The notes beneath the pieces were generated by a model, which saw only the letters and a list, made by a program, of their open reading frames with translations, did no database searches and had not been told where the DNA came from. A DNA stretch of 64,000 nt from assembly GCF_000516985.1 (NCBI RefSeq), contig NW_006917091.1:1192977-1256976 (forward strand), written 5' to 3'. Positions within the stretch are counted from its first letter, which is position 1. Every line of letters begins with the position of its first letter. This DNA is from Pestalotiopsis fici W106-1 (Eukaryota; Ascomycota; Sordariomycetes; Amphisphaeriales; Sporocadaceae). The translations under genes and the position numbers were made by a program. Below, in pieces: positions 20,830 through 30,539 of the stretch.

Positions 20830-23800
20830 TTACTGGTAGTTGCTGCCCCAGCCGCGGCCATAGTTGCCACCAAATCCTTGGTTGCCGCCATAGTTACCGT
20901 AGGCACCTCCATAGTTGTTGTGGCCCTGGCCGAATCCGCTGTTGCCGGTTTGGTTGCCGTGAAGGTTGTGGCCCTGGAGGTGGCTCGGGTATCCACCATA
21001 GCCGCCCATGCCCTGACCGCTCGACTGAGGCGGGGGGAGTCCAGATTGGCCGGGGGTGGTGTTTGTAGCAGAGCCAGGACGGGCACCGCTGGTCAAAGAG
21101 GGGCTGGGTCCACCGGTAGCCTTGGATTCACCGTAGGGCTTAAGATCATCGTTGGCCGAGCCGGACTGGGCGTTGGGGCCGTTAAAACCTTGGCCGGCCT
21201 GAGACTGGTATGAGGAGCCGGCACGGTTGAAGGCGTCATGAGCACCTCCAAAGCCACTGTTTCCGAGACCTTGGGTGCCAGACTGAGCGGAGCCAGCGCG
21301 GCCATAGTTGTCAATGCTAGATCCAAGGCCGCTGTCGCGGCCACCAACCGAAGCTTGGGCAAACCCAGTAGTGGCCGGAGAAGAGCTGTGCTCATACGGC
21401 GAGTGCTGGTAGCCATGAGGCTGGCCATAGACACCTCCCTTTCCATAGGGGGCACCACCATATCCACCCTGGCCGTAACCGCCGTAGAAGTTCATGTACT
21501 GAGAGTAGAAAGGACTGTTGTTGTATGGGTGCTGGTAGGGGAAGCCAGCGGGAGCTTGCTGCTGGTGCAGGTTAGACTGCGGGCCAGTGTTCTGACCAGA
21601 GGGCTGCTGCTGGGTAGGGCCAGTAGGGTTCGGGGTGTTGTGGCCACTGTTGTGGGCATCAGTGGCAGAGCTAGCACCGTATCGCGATTGGCCGGCGCTC
21701 TGAGGGTACTGGCTGAGGTTGTCACTGTTTTGCGATGCATTGTATCCGCCGAAGGATCGCTGGTGAGTGTTGGGTCCTTCATTGTGGCCCTGGCTGGCTT
21801 GCTGCTGACCATAGCCTTGCCCATAGTAGCTATTGTAAAGGCCACGGCTTTGGTCGGCAGTGTAGTAGGATGAGTAGTCGCTCGGAGCGGAGCTGAAGGC
21901 ATTGCTCGGGGGTTGGGATGCGGGGGCAGGGAAGCTGTCGAAGCCAGCACCGGTTGTAGCTGCGGGCTGCTGAGAGAAGTTGTCGTATGGTTTGGGAGGG
22001 AAGGAGGATTGATCCTGGGCGCCAGCCTGTCCGAAGCGGCTGTACTGCTGGTTGAAGGAGGATTCTGGGCTGGGGTTAGTTTGCGAGACATGTGCTTGAG
22101 GATACTGCGACATACGATGCGCGGCAACACCAGCAGCTGGGCCAGTAGGAGGGGCAACGGGTGTCGCTGTGTATAAGTCAGCACGGGCATCTTGCTTGCT
22201 GTAAATCTGAAAGGGATTCGTACCAGCAGCGCTGACTGGTTGGGGGAGAGTTGCGGCAGGCTTCTGGGTAGCGGCCGAGGGGAAGGTCTCGGGGACGGCA
22301 GGCTGAGTAGGCTGTGCGGCGAGAGGGGGTAGAGAAGCCCTTGGCTGGATGGGAGAGTCGGAGGGAGGTTGAGCTCTGGTCTCAGCCTCTTCACGATCAC
22401 CGTCAATGTCATCCTCGACACCACTCAGGCTGAATGCACCAAACTGGACAGCTGCGCGATCGACCTCACGGTTGCCAGGCAGGCGAACAGCCTCTTCTTG
22501 CTCAAGTACCCGTCGCTGGTAGCTAGGCACACGGACGGGCCTCTCAGTGGCCTTGAGTGCAGAAGCAGCGAAGCCACTGGCAGTAGGGCGGGCAGCTTGT
22601 GCCTGGTGTTGAGCCTGCGCAGCAGACAGAGGCGTTGCGGTAGCGCTCTGGGGAGCAGCCTGGCGAGGATCCCACGAGTCGGCAGTAGTACTAGCAACAG
22701 TAGCTGTAGCGGGGGGGTGAGACTCGTCAGGGAGCTGTTCAAGGTTGGTCTTCGTCAGATCGACGTCAGAAGGAGGTAGAGCGACCTCGGGCTCGACAAT
22801 CTTGGGGGCTTCCTCGACAACAGGCTCTGGGGTAGGCTCCTCAACAACAGGCTCGGGTGTCTCTTCGGCGACAGGTTCGGGTTCAGCGGCGACAGGTTCG
22901 GCGGGAGGTTCTGGTTCGGTGGGCTCCACGGGCTTCTGGACGGCGGGCTCTGGAGCCTTGGGTGCTGGCTTGGGTTGAGTCGACTGTCGCAGCATGGAGG
23001 CCCAGGTCTTGGGCTTGGGTGCAGCGGGTTCGGTAGTGGTGGTAGAAGCAGGAGTAGAAGTCTGAACAGGAGCGGTAGTAGAAGTCGTCTCCTTCGTGGT
23101 ATCGGTAGTGCCCCAGCCAGTGGTGCCCCATTCATTGTTGGCCGTGTCGTCCGTGGTGGTACCAGCACCCCAAGCGGAAGCCTCTGCGGTAGGAATGGAG
23201 AGCTCTGCGTTCTCCTTGGTTCGGTGACCATTTGTAGCGGGCTGAGAGGAAGCGCCCCTGCCACGTCCTCCTCGGGCCCGATCACTGCCGCGTCCACCAC
23301 GGCCACCCCGGCCATCAGCGCGACCACCGCGGGTCGGTCTTCCAGCAGATGTATCAATCGGGCCAGTCGAGGGAACGGCGTCCTTGGTCTTAGGCTTGCT
23401 AACCTTCTTGGGCTTCGAAACCTCACCCCACTGGGAGATGCTGCCTAGATTTTGCACATTGAGTCAGTATCGTGTGCATGTTCAATTGGTAAAAGGGAAC
23501 AGATGCGAGAGCGACAGTGGGTTGTGCACAAGGAAGGCAGGCGTACCTTCAGAAATGCGAGTAGCGACGAGCTCTACGTCGCCGTCATTCTCCTGCAGAG
23601 CATAGAGGATGTCGGCATCCGACCAATCAGGGAAAATGGCCTTGATAGTATCGAGGCTGTCGCCATACTGTTGTCTGAGCTGGCCAACATCACCGTCCTC
23701 GTCGACGGAGTCTGATGCGGTAGACTTGTCACCGTTGGTGCGTCTGGTGTTGGTAGATCGGGCATCGTTACGACCAGCGAAGCCACCTCTTCCTCCACGA

Positions 23801-23853
23801 CCACCGCCTCTGCCACGAGAGGCGGGCTGAGATCGAGACTGTACCTCAGACAT
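20830..23853 (-). CDS. DEF1: RNA polymerase II degradation factor Def1 (CUE domain, Gln-rich)
   Basis: Two exons, 23547-23853 and 20830-23444 (102-nt intron), encode 973 residues. After an RGG-rich N-terminus (13-28), residues about 57-103 form a CUE ubiquitin-binding domain (LRQQYGDSLDTIKAIFPDW, then ILYALQENDGDVELVATRI) that ends at the splice site. Next come SQWGEVSKPKK, a second RGG stretch, a Pro/Glu-rich segment of repeated E-P-V/E-E units, and a long C-terminal region rich in Gln, Gly, Tyr, Asn and Ser (prion-like). In yeast, Def1 promotes ubiquitin-dependent removal of stalled RNA polymerase II and is itself processed by the proteasome. The order CUE then long low-complexity tail matches fungal Def1. 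Long open frames on the opposite strand are shadows of this repetitive composition. Confidence 0.9.
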
Positions 23854-25760
23854 TGCTGGGTGTGGATGTGTGATGTGTTTTGGGGGGTGGGGAGTGAAGA
23901 AATGGCGATGGAATCCCCCTTTGCCAATGCAAGGTTGGGAAAAAAGGGAAACAGACAGCCGACGACAACAAAATGTGGTCAAAAAGAAGAGATGAACCAA
24001 GGGAAAGCGACGTCGCTGTCGAGAGGAAGGTGGGTAGATGAATTAAGGTAACCTGAGATGGTTGGTCAGGTCGAATGATGCACAAGTGAGAAAACCGTGA
24101 GCCAAAGTGCTAGGCTCAGATTTGAGGCTGATGCTCTCCAGTCTCTCTCTCTTCTGGTCTGGAGAATTGATTGACGGGCAAAAGAGGGTAAGGCGTCAGG
24201 TAGCGCAACGCAGTGCGGATTCACCTTGGCAGCGTTCTTCTTAGCGGTCGGTAGCGCCGTAAGAGTGCTGTGCAAGGCCAGTTCAAGGCCCCCTGTCAGT
24301 GCGGCAATGTCGCCAGGTATAATCGTACCTGTCTACAGTGCAGTAGCAGTTGCTGGGCAGCCTGTTCACGTGGTGAGGAACTTGCGTGTCTGACACTTTT
24401 GCAATGAGTTTGCGCGTCACGGACGTGTCAGCAGCTGTGGCCGGTTGCGAGCTTTGAACTTTTTTTCTTCTTCCTTTTCGCCTCTCGTCTCCGATCGGGT
24501 GGCACAAGTCAGGTTCAGCCCAGGGCCAATTACTGACAGGAACAATGTGCAAGTGGCAGGTATTGACTACCGGCAAGTACCGTGGGTCTTTATTACCTGA
24601 GTTGTTCTGCCTGTAGCTGGAGATATCGCTTCGAATCTCATATATTGAAACAAGACGGGCAATATTTAGATTATCATTCCAGTATTGAAGGATTTGAATA
24701 ATATGAGAAAACCATCCCGCAGTCAGGTGTAGATCCAGTTTCGTGTTCCAATGACTAGATTATGTGGATGTGTCGTCTGAATACATTGTTGCTTGATCGC
24801 TTGTCTTCATGGATGCTGCTAGGTAATGTAAATCGCCCTTTCAGTGCCTAAAGCAGAAGAGCTGTTTGCCTGCTCAAGAATTTTTCGAGCTTCCTGGCCA
24901 ATGAGATCGATTGTAACCCCAAGAATGCACTAAGAAGGGCCACGACGGCTCCACACTAGAGCTCCCCAATTGGAACCTAAAGTGGGTGTGAAAGGGAAAG
25001 CCGCAGGGCAAGCAAGGCACTCACTCATCAATGGCATTGAACGGGAGGATTGCGAACGCGACACACGACCGGGTGCAGTAAAAAGGGCCGTCCGAGTCAA
25101 TTGCTCTCAAATTTGCAGCCATTGCAAGCTAAGCAGCTGCGATTAAGGAAATACACGAGCTGAGCATGTCAATTGCCTCAATACAATCTGAAAATAGCCT
25201 CGAGCTGGTATCGTGACCACTTAATTAGCAGGAGGCTCAACCGCAGCTTGTGAATTTCCGGGGTTCGGCTGTCCATCGTCGTCATTCCCCTAGCAGAGAT
25301 CTGATGATTTAACCTGCATCGCATCAGGTACGTCTCCACTATTCATCCAGGTCCATTTGCGTCTTTCAAGGTTGTCTACCCAGGCGTCGGTCTCCAATAC
25401 CGGCACCTTAGCGCATGTTCATCGGCTCGGAACAACCTTGGTCAAAACGTGGGGAGCTACGGATCCATCCCTCCATGCGAGCGACTGGATCTCTATCTGC
25501 CGAACGTCAGTCGACTCATTGATGACTGATCGCATGGGCATCTGATTCCGTCCACTGTCGAACGTTCTAGGGCAAGGAAGGACTGTCTACTGTCAATTCC
25601 AGCTTTGCCAGATCATAGAAATACATAAGGTCCACAGGCTTATTCGCAAGCCACCACAACCAGTGACGCCTGTGTCGCGACACCACCCGCATATCAAATC
25701 GAGCTCTGCACTCGTTGCATCCGGCCTCCGGTGCCCAATGCTCTCCAACAGATTCCAACC
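23854..25760. other. Intergenic region between Def1 and an unnamed gene
   Basis: Divergent promoters over 1.9 kb. No domain-bearing frame. The Def1 5' side is T/C-rich on its sense strand. A 10-codon upstream frame lies at 25738-25767 (separate entry). Confidence 0.45.
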
Positions 25761-25767
25761 ATGGTAG
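25738..25767 (+). promoter_or_regulatory. Upstream ORF overlapping the start codon of the next gene
   Basis: ATG at 25738 opens nine codons (MLSNRFQPW) and a TAG at 25765-25767. The frame overlaps the main ATG (25761-25763) in another register. Translation of it would compete with the main start. The peptide also resembles the start of a mitochondrial presequence, so a frameshift relative to the main frame is an alternative reading. Confidence 0.4.
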
Positions 25768-26963
25768 CCCGTACGCCGCCAATGGCCTCCCTCAAGAAAG
25801 GGCTCAAGAACAGTATATTACCTCAGATTCACCAACCGCTGCCTCTCAATAAGAGGGAGTCCCAGAAACTGCTCGACTCCATCACATCCTCCTTTCGAAA
25901 GAATCTAGACAAGGAGCATCCATGGCAACATCAAGAAGCCATCGACCCTGCCCTGAAGGCCATGTCGGTGCTGGCCAAAGACTTGCCGCGTAGCGAGGCG
26001 CCACAGAAACATCGGCCCACAGACAGACACTTGGATTCGATTCTCACCAATCCTCTCTTTTCGCAAGGGACTGCCGACTTAACTTCAACCACCGCCGCCC
26101 TTCAACAGCACCATGATATCTTCGATTCGGCGGCATCAAAAGGCATGATGACCACGCGTAGGGCTGCCGGCTACCTTGCCATGGTTCGCAAAGAGACTCA
26201 GTTCTCTAGTCTGTCGGCCACGGCCGTCTCGGGTGCTGGACTTCGCGTCGTCCAGTGGCTTCGGTCATCGGGTGCGGAGAACTCTCTGGAATTTGTGTCC
26301 GACCAAATGTTGATGCCCCTCTTGGTTCGCTTCATGTTTGTCGAGGGTCTAGAAGAGGTGGCTTGGACGTGGCTTTCGCGACTAGGAGCTCAGCTACAGG
26401 CACTCCCGAAGGATGGCCAAACCCAGCAGTCTCTGGTCTTCCTCCTTCAGGTCATACGTCTAGCCCAGGCAGACAAGGACCGTGCCTTAGCATTCTCTCA
26501 CCCGTCCCTTGATCCCTCGTATTCGGCATTCTTGAGGGCGAACAAAACGCTGCCAGTCGACGATATAAGTGTTACCAAGGGTCTGCAGAGATATTGGAGC
26601 AGTCTTTCATGGGCATCTACTGTACATGCATCCCGATACCAAACACCATCCGCACCATTATTTGAAATGTTCACAGACATTGGCCGACCTTGGAGGAAGA
26701 CATTGGACATTGCCCATCTTGAGCTGCACCACCCATCAAGACCTGATCACTCTTCAGCTGTCACTTACTTGCATGACGATCGCGTACGTCTTAACGCTGA
26801 CAAGTTAAAGAACTCTGCAAACTACGTTGAGAGAATGATCAGCCTCGGCACTGATACTGTCGACCGGCTCCAGGTCGTCGGCAATCAGCAGGAGGCATCA
26901 TGGGTTTCTGAATTCATGGCTAAAACCTTTTTCGCCTGGAATCTTCGACCCGACGGTAAATGA
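25761..26963 (+). CDS. Conserved-looking hypothetical protein
   Basis: A single exon of 400 residues starting MVARTPPMASLKKG. I do not recognise a family. The N-terminus is basic with few acids, compatible with mitochondrial import. The middle (from about 125) is helical and Leu/Ala-rich with segments such as GYLAMVRKE, MLMPLLVRFMFVEGLEE and WTWLSRLGAQLQ, resembling helical-repeat (PPR-like) proteins, but no repeat is clear enough to assign. Codon use and the long uninterrupted frame support a real gene. The in-frame GTG at 25731 is unlikely as a start in a fungus, so the ATG at 25761 with ACC before it was preferred. Confidence 0.65.
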   Translation: MVARTPPMASLKKGLKNSILPQIHQPLPLNKRESQKLLDSITSSFRKNLDKEHPWQHQEAIDPALKAMSVLAKDLPRSEAPQKHRPTDRHLDSILTNPLFSQGTADLTSTTAALQQHHDIFDSAASKGMMTTRRAAGYLAMVRKETQFSSLSATAVSGAGLRVVQWLRSSGAENSLEFVSDQMLMPLLVRFMFVEGLEEVAWTWLSRLGAQLQALPKDGQTQQSLVFLLQVIRLAQADKDRALAFSHPSLDPSYSAFLRANKTLPVDDISVTKGLQRYWSSLSWASTVHASRYQTPSAPLFEMFTDIGRPWRKTLDIAHLELHHPSRPDHSSAVTYLHDDRVRLNADKLKNSANYVERMISLGTDTVDRLQVVGNQQEASWVSEFMAKTFFAWNLRPDGK

Positions 26964-27600
26964 TACGACATTGTTAAGCTATGCTTACATTGCCCGAAGA
27001 ATTGGGCAGCTGCATCTTGTGGGCTCGGCATCATGTGTGGGGACATTGGAGAATCCTCGGAGTACTTTGGCGTTTGATTTTTAAGGATACCACCATGGGG
27101 AATGGCGTTGAGGTTCATTTATGCTACGAATTATGCCCACAAAATCATCATCTGTTCTCAAAGTCTACCATTGTCAGCTTCAATAAATTGCCGGCTGTCA
27201 TGAGAATAGGCATACGACTTTACCATCTGCAACACTGTCAAGTAATCACCGATTCTAGTCCCTGGGATCTATCATTTGAAGCACCAGACTGTGAAACATG
27301 TTACGGGACGATTATGAGCGAGCATTCATCAACGATGTCAAAACTTCATGCCAATATCTCCTCTCCTAGCAACACACCACGACTCGAATTCCCACATTCG
27401 TGCCTCTACCCAGAACAAAATGATTGTACCCCTGGTCTTTGCCCTTCAAATCCGCTTCATCCATTGACTTGCTGCCAGTCAGAATAATGCCGTTCAAGAG
27501 CAGCGTACTGGAGACACAAACTACAATCCATCATGGCGCCAAAGGTTCCCCAGTAGAACATTTGCTTGCAGCACCAGCCCTGGTCGAGTCAGTCCACACT
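26964..27600. other. Convergent 3' intergenic region
   Basis: Between the stop of the unnamed gene (+) and that of a 2EXR gene (-). An open frame of 168 codons (26981-27487, +) crosses it but has no domain, no good start context and frequent Cys/His, so it is not called. Confidence 0.45.
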
Positions 27601-28554
27601 TCAAATACCGGGATATAAGGGATCAACAACATCGACGATGTTGATCTGGGCCACCCTCGTTGTGCCGAGCTTCCTCGTGATGGCCTGGCTGACATCGACG
27701 GCGCCCCTGCCGGCATTGACGCCCTCGCATTTGCAAGGCTTGTGATTGCCTGTTGTCGATGTTGGCGGCGGCGGCAACATCAGATTTGGACGGGTCTGGG
27801 CATCCAAGCGGCGGTGCTCAGCGACAAAGTCCTGGAGCATGATGAAGCCGGCGTCGTGGTGGTGTCCCTTGGTGAGCCTGTGCGGGGAAATCTTCCACCG
27901 CGACAGCGCGCCATGGTTGCAGACATTCTTTTGCGGGCGCTTGACAATGTAGAGGGTCTTGAGGCTCTCCATGGCCCTCAGCGCATCGACGAAGGCAGGG
28001 GTGGCACTCCAGTTGAGAAAGTAGCCCCGCTTGTCGGGTGGCGGGTAGTAGGCGACGTGCTGGATACGTCGGACCCAGTCCAAGTGCACCTTGCCCATGG
28101 ACATGCTATAACGACTGATGGGCACGGCTAGGAACTGAAAGGGGCTCATGTTGTTGGGCACAATGTTTTGAAAGACAAAGACGTCGCGGTCAAAGTTGAC
28201 GTGGGCGCAGGTCGGATACTTGGCTGCCTTGGCCCAGCTGCCGCTGGACAAGTCCCACATATCGTGGAGCGGCGTCTCCAGCCCCGTTGTGCGCACCTTG
28301 CCTGAGAACCGGATCTTGTGAAAGACGGTCTTGGTGGACGGGTCGAGGCGCATGGCGTTGTGGCCCTTGTGGGCGGTCAGGCTCTTGGTCGGGACGCGGC
28401 GGGCAGGGTCAATGGCCACGTAGGAGCGAGTAGACTTGTCAGCGAAGAAGTAGTGTCGAACGACTGGCTTGGAAGCTTCCCAGTGCTTCCAGACCATTTC
28501 CTGGAGCTCTCGCGGAAGTCTGCGAAAGTATCGGAACTCGGAGAGCATGGCCAT
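27601..28554 (-). CDS. 2EXR-domain protein (copy 1)
   Basis: Single exon, 317 residues, starting MAMLSEFRYFRRLPRELQEMVW. The F-R-x-L-P-x-E-L-x-x-x-V-W opening followed by HYFF and S-Y-V-A-I-D-P is the pattern of the fungal 2EXR domain. Further conserved points are the INFDRDVFVFQN-like segment (here VNFDRDVFVFQN) and the stretch around SLKTLYIVKRP. Function of the family is unknown. It lies just downstream of a second 2EXR gene on the same strand, and the two share this architecture. ATG 28554 was chosen because a TTG five codons earlier is not a likely start. The C-terminal 40 residues are variable, with Pro, Gly and Cys. Confidence 0.78.
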   Translation of the reverse strand: MAMLSEFRYFRRLPRELQEMVWKHWEASKPVVRHYFFADKSTRSYVAIDPARRVPTKSLTAHKGHNAMRLDPSTKTVFHKIRFSGKVRTTGLETPLHDMWDLSSGSWAKAAKYPTCAHVNFDRDVFVFQNIVPNNMSPFQFLAVPISRYSMSMGKVHLDWVRRIQHVAYYPPPDKRGYFLNWSATPAFVDALRAMESLKTLYIVKRPQKNVCNHGALSRWKISPHRLTKGHHHDAGFIMLQDFVAEHRRLDAQTRPNLMLPPPPTSTTGNHKPCKCEGVNAGRGAVDVSQAITRKLGTTRVAQINIVDVVDPLYPGI

Positions 28555-29139
28555 TTTGACAGAAAACAAGTCTTGGGGACTTTGACAAGCTATTGTTGTT
28601 TGAAGGTCAATGTCAAATTGATGTCAATATTGAACTTGCAGCGAGCGCACCAGCATTATATAATAGCCATCCATGGCAGTCTTCAGACCTTTTTTTTTTT
28701 GATGCCTCAACAAGGTGTCGTTGATAACTCTTTGTTACAAGTCGAGGACACCAGGTTGGAAGCCTTGGCCACAGCCGAAACTCATAGCAAAACGCAGATC
28801 GATGGAAAGATACTTGCAGCATATCGAATTGGGCCTTCTTTGACACACCAGTGTTGTACTTTATCTGTGTCTCAAGCATAGCTTCTAACGATCAAATTTC
28901 AGAGCATAAGCATAATTTTCCGGCTTCCAGCCGGTTCCGGAGCAATCATATCCATGTCTTGATAACTTAGTCTCAGGCAAAGCAGCGTAGGTCCCTGTTC
29001 CCGGAGTCTTGACGGTACCCTTTTCCTTTTTTATGAATCCTGACTTGTAAGGCACGAAATTCATTGACATTGAGATCTATTGAGTAGAATATGACCAGTG
29101 CCAACCTCCCTCACACTGTAGAGACTCGCACGCATACTA
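28555..29139. other. Spacer between two 2EXR genes
   Basis: 585 bp between the start of one 2EXR gene and the stop of the next. It includes a T-run of about 12 at 28689-28700 and one small minus-strand frame listed separately; otherwise nothing. Confidence 0.45.
28885..29070 (-). CDS. Possible small protein, or leftover exon
   Basis: ATG at 29070 to TAG at 28885, 61 residues, rich in Gly, Tyr and Lys. The C-terminal half (C-S-G-T-G-W-K-P-E-N-Y) looks protein-like rather than random. No family is recognised and no upstream splice partner is evident. It sits between two tandem 2EXR genes and could be debris of a third gene. Confidence 0.2.
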   Translation of the reverse strand: MSMNFVPYKSGFIKKEKGTVKTPGTGTYAALPETKLSRHGYDCSGTGWKPENYAYALKFDR

Positions 29140-30015
29140 TCACCAGCTTGCATCAAAACATGCATCGACCACGGGAATCACTCGAGCTCTTTGGCAAAGG
29201 TCTGGGCGGCGTCGCATGAAACTGTCCTGCCAGTACGATATTCGCCGTATGAAATCTATATTCCTCCTTTCCCGGAAAGCCTGTAGAAACGTGTTCAAGG
29301 CCACAAAACCAAAGACGTCTCTGGGAAGCTCTCCGACGCGTCTCATCAATTCAACCCTATCCGGGAGATTGGCCACGGGCCGGACAACAATGTAGACCGT
29401 CTTGAGGTTTTGGTACTGGCCGAGTATACCAAGAGTTAACCATAAATCCCGATGATGAACGTTGCTATGCCCAAAGAAGAGGGGAACGGCAACATGCCGG
29501 GCTTGCGACAGTTGCTTGGGCATCCAACAGGCGGCCGGCTGGTCCCTGAACATGTCCCCTTCGGCGCCGCCCTGGGGGGAATCGAGGAGTGGGCAGTAGT
29601 TCCTGTTCAGGTAAAAGACGTCGCGCTCCAGGTCAGCGTACACGTTTGACGTTGGCTGCGTCACTAGCCAGCTCTTGCTGCGAGCGCTATACCACCGCCT
29701 CAATTCACACTCTTCCAGCTTCTCTTCCGGGTCCATGTTGGGTGGCGCGGGATAGTCATCTGCGTTTGACAGCTCAATCTTGTCGAACTTGTACTTGCAG
29801 AAAGGATCAAGGCGCAGCTCTGCCGGGTCATTCTCGCCAGCCGTGTTGGAGATGTATTTGTTGTGCGACGGGTCTATGGTCGTGTGTGTCAACTTGCCGT
29901 AGCCAACAGTGAATTTGTGGCGCATCCCTGGGCCGGACTCGTAGAGATCCCATATGACCAACTGTATATCCCGTGGCAGATGAGGAAACAGATGGAAGAT
30001 TGTCAATGCAGTCAT
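29140..30015 (-). CDS. 2EXR-domain protein (copy 2)
   Basis: Single exon, 291 residues, starting MTALTIFHLFPHLPRDIQLVIW. The same plan as the neighbour: F-x-x-L-P-R-x-I-Q-x-V-I-W, T-T-I-D-P, a VYADLERDVFYLN segment matching the VNFDRDVFVFQN segment of copy 1, a CW-M-P-K / RHVAVPL block, and NLKTVYIVVRP. Identity to copy 1 is limited to these motifs, so the duplication is old or the two arose separately. Role unknown. The ATG is at the start of the conserved opening, and no intron is needed. Confidence 0.8.
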   Translation of the reverse strand: MTALTIFHLFPHLPRDIQLVIWDLYESGPGMRHKFTVGYGKLTHTTIDPSHNKYISNTAGENDPAELRLDPFCKYKFDKIELSNADDYPAPPNMDPEEKLEECELRRWYSARSKSWLVTQPTSNVYADLERDVFYLNRNYCPLLDSPQGGAEGDMFRDQPAACWMPKQLSQARHVAVPLFFGHSNVHHRDLWLTLGILGQYQNLKTVYIVVRPVANLPDRVELMRRVGELPRDVFGFVALNTFLQAFRERRNIDFIRRISYWQDSFMRRRPDLCQRARVIPVVDACFDASW

Positions 30016-30539
30016 TTTTGAGGGAGTGTTGATGAACCGTGTGTTTTACCCGCTTGGGAGAGTATGTAGATGAAGAGGTCAAGGAAACAAGAGTCATGGG
30101 TAGTGTATCGCTTGGAGACGGACTACAGACCAGTGGTTCAAGCGCCGGCATTCAGCATTTAGTACCTGCGGGACACGTACTCGAGCAAAACTCGTACCAA
30201 AATACATGTTGTCGTGTGGGGCACTAGGGATATCTTGGGAAGAAAAAAAAAGCAATTCAGCGATTGACAATGAGCAGTCAAGATGTTGGACTGTTGGTCG
30301 TTCTTTGCGATACGGTCAGACGCTGTTGAGAATTAGTAAGAACCATGAGCTATAGCAGCAATAGTAAACTTTGTTGGCCCGATGGGTCCCAAGACAAGGT
30401 TCAAGGTTATATAGGTGAACTCAGTATTAAATAATCATATCCTACATTTGTTGGTATCTATGCACTCGAAAGAAAATGATGTCTCATTCCGTCGTGTTCG
30501 CGTCAAACTGGAGGAAATTCTGGCATGCTGGAACGCGTC
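30016..30539. other. Intergenic region 3' of the kelch gene
   Basis: Promoter of 2EXR copy 2 and 3' flank of the kelch gene. A-run at 30241-30251. No gene seen. Confidence 0.45.

Noticed and set aside
21238..21873. Long plus-strand frames opposite Def1 (up to 211 codons)
   Set aside because: Low-complexity mirror of the Gln/Gly/Tyr-rich Def1 coding strand; no start context, splice pattern or domain.
26981..27487. 168-codon plus-strand frame after the unnamed gene
   Set aside because: No recognisable motif, odd composition (many Cys and His), and it fills a convergent 3' region. Possible but not supported.
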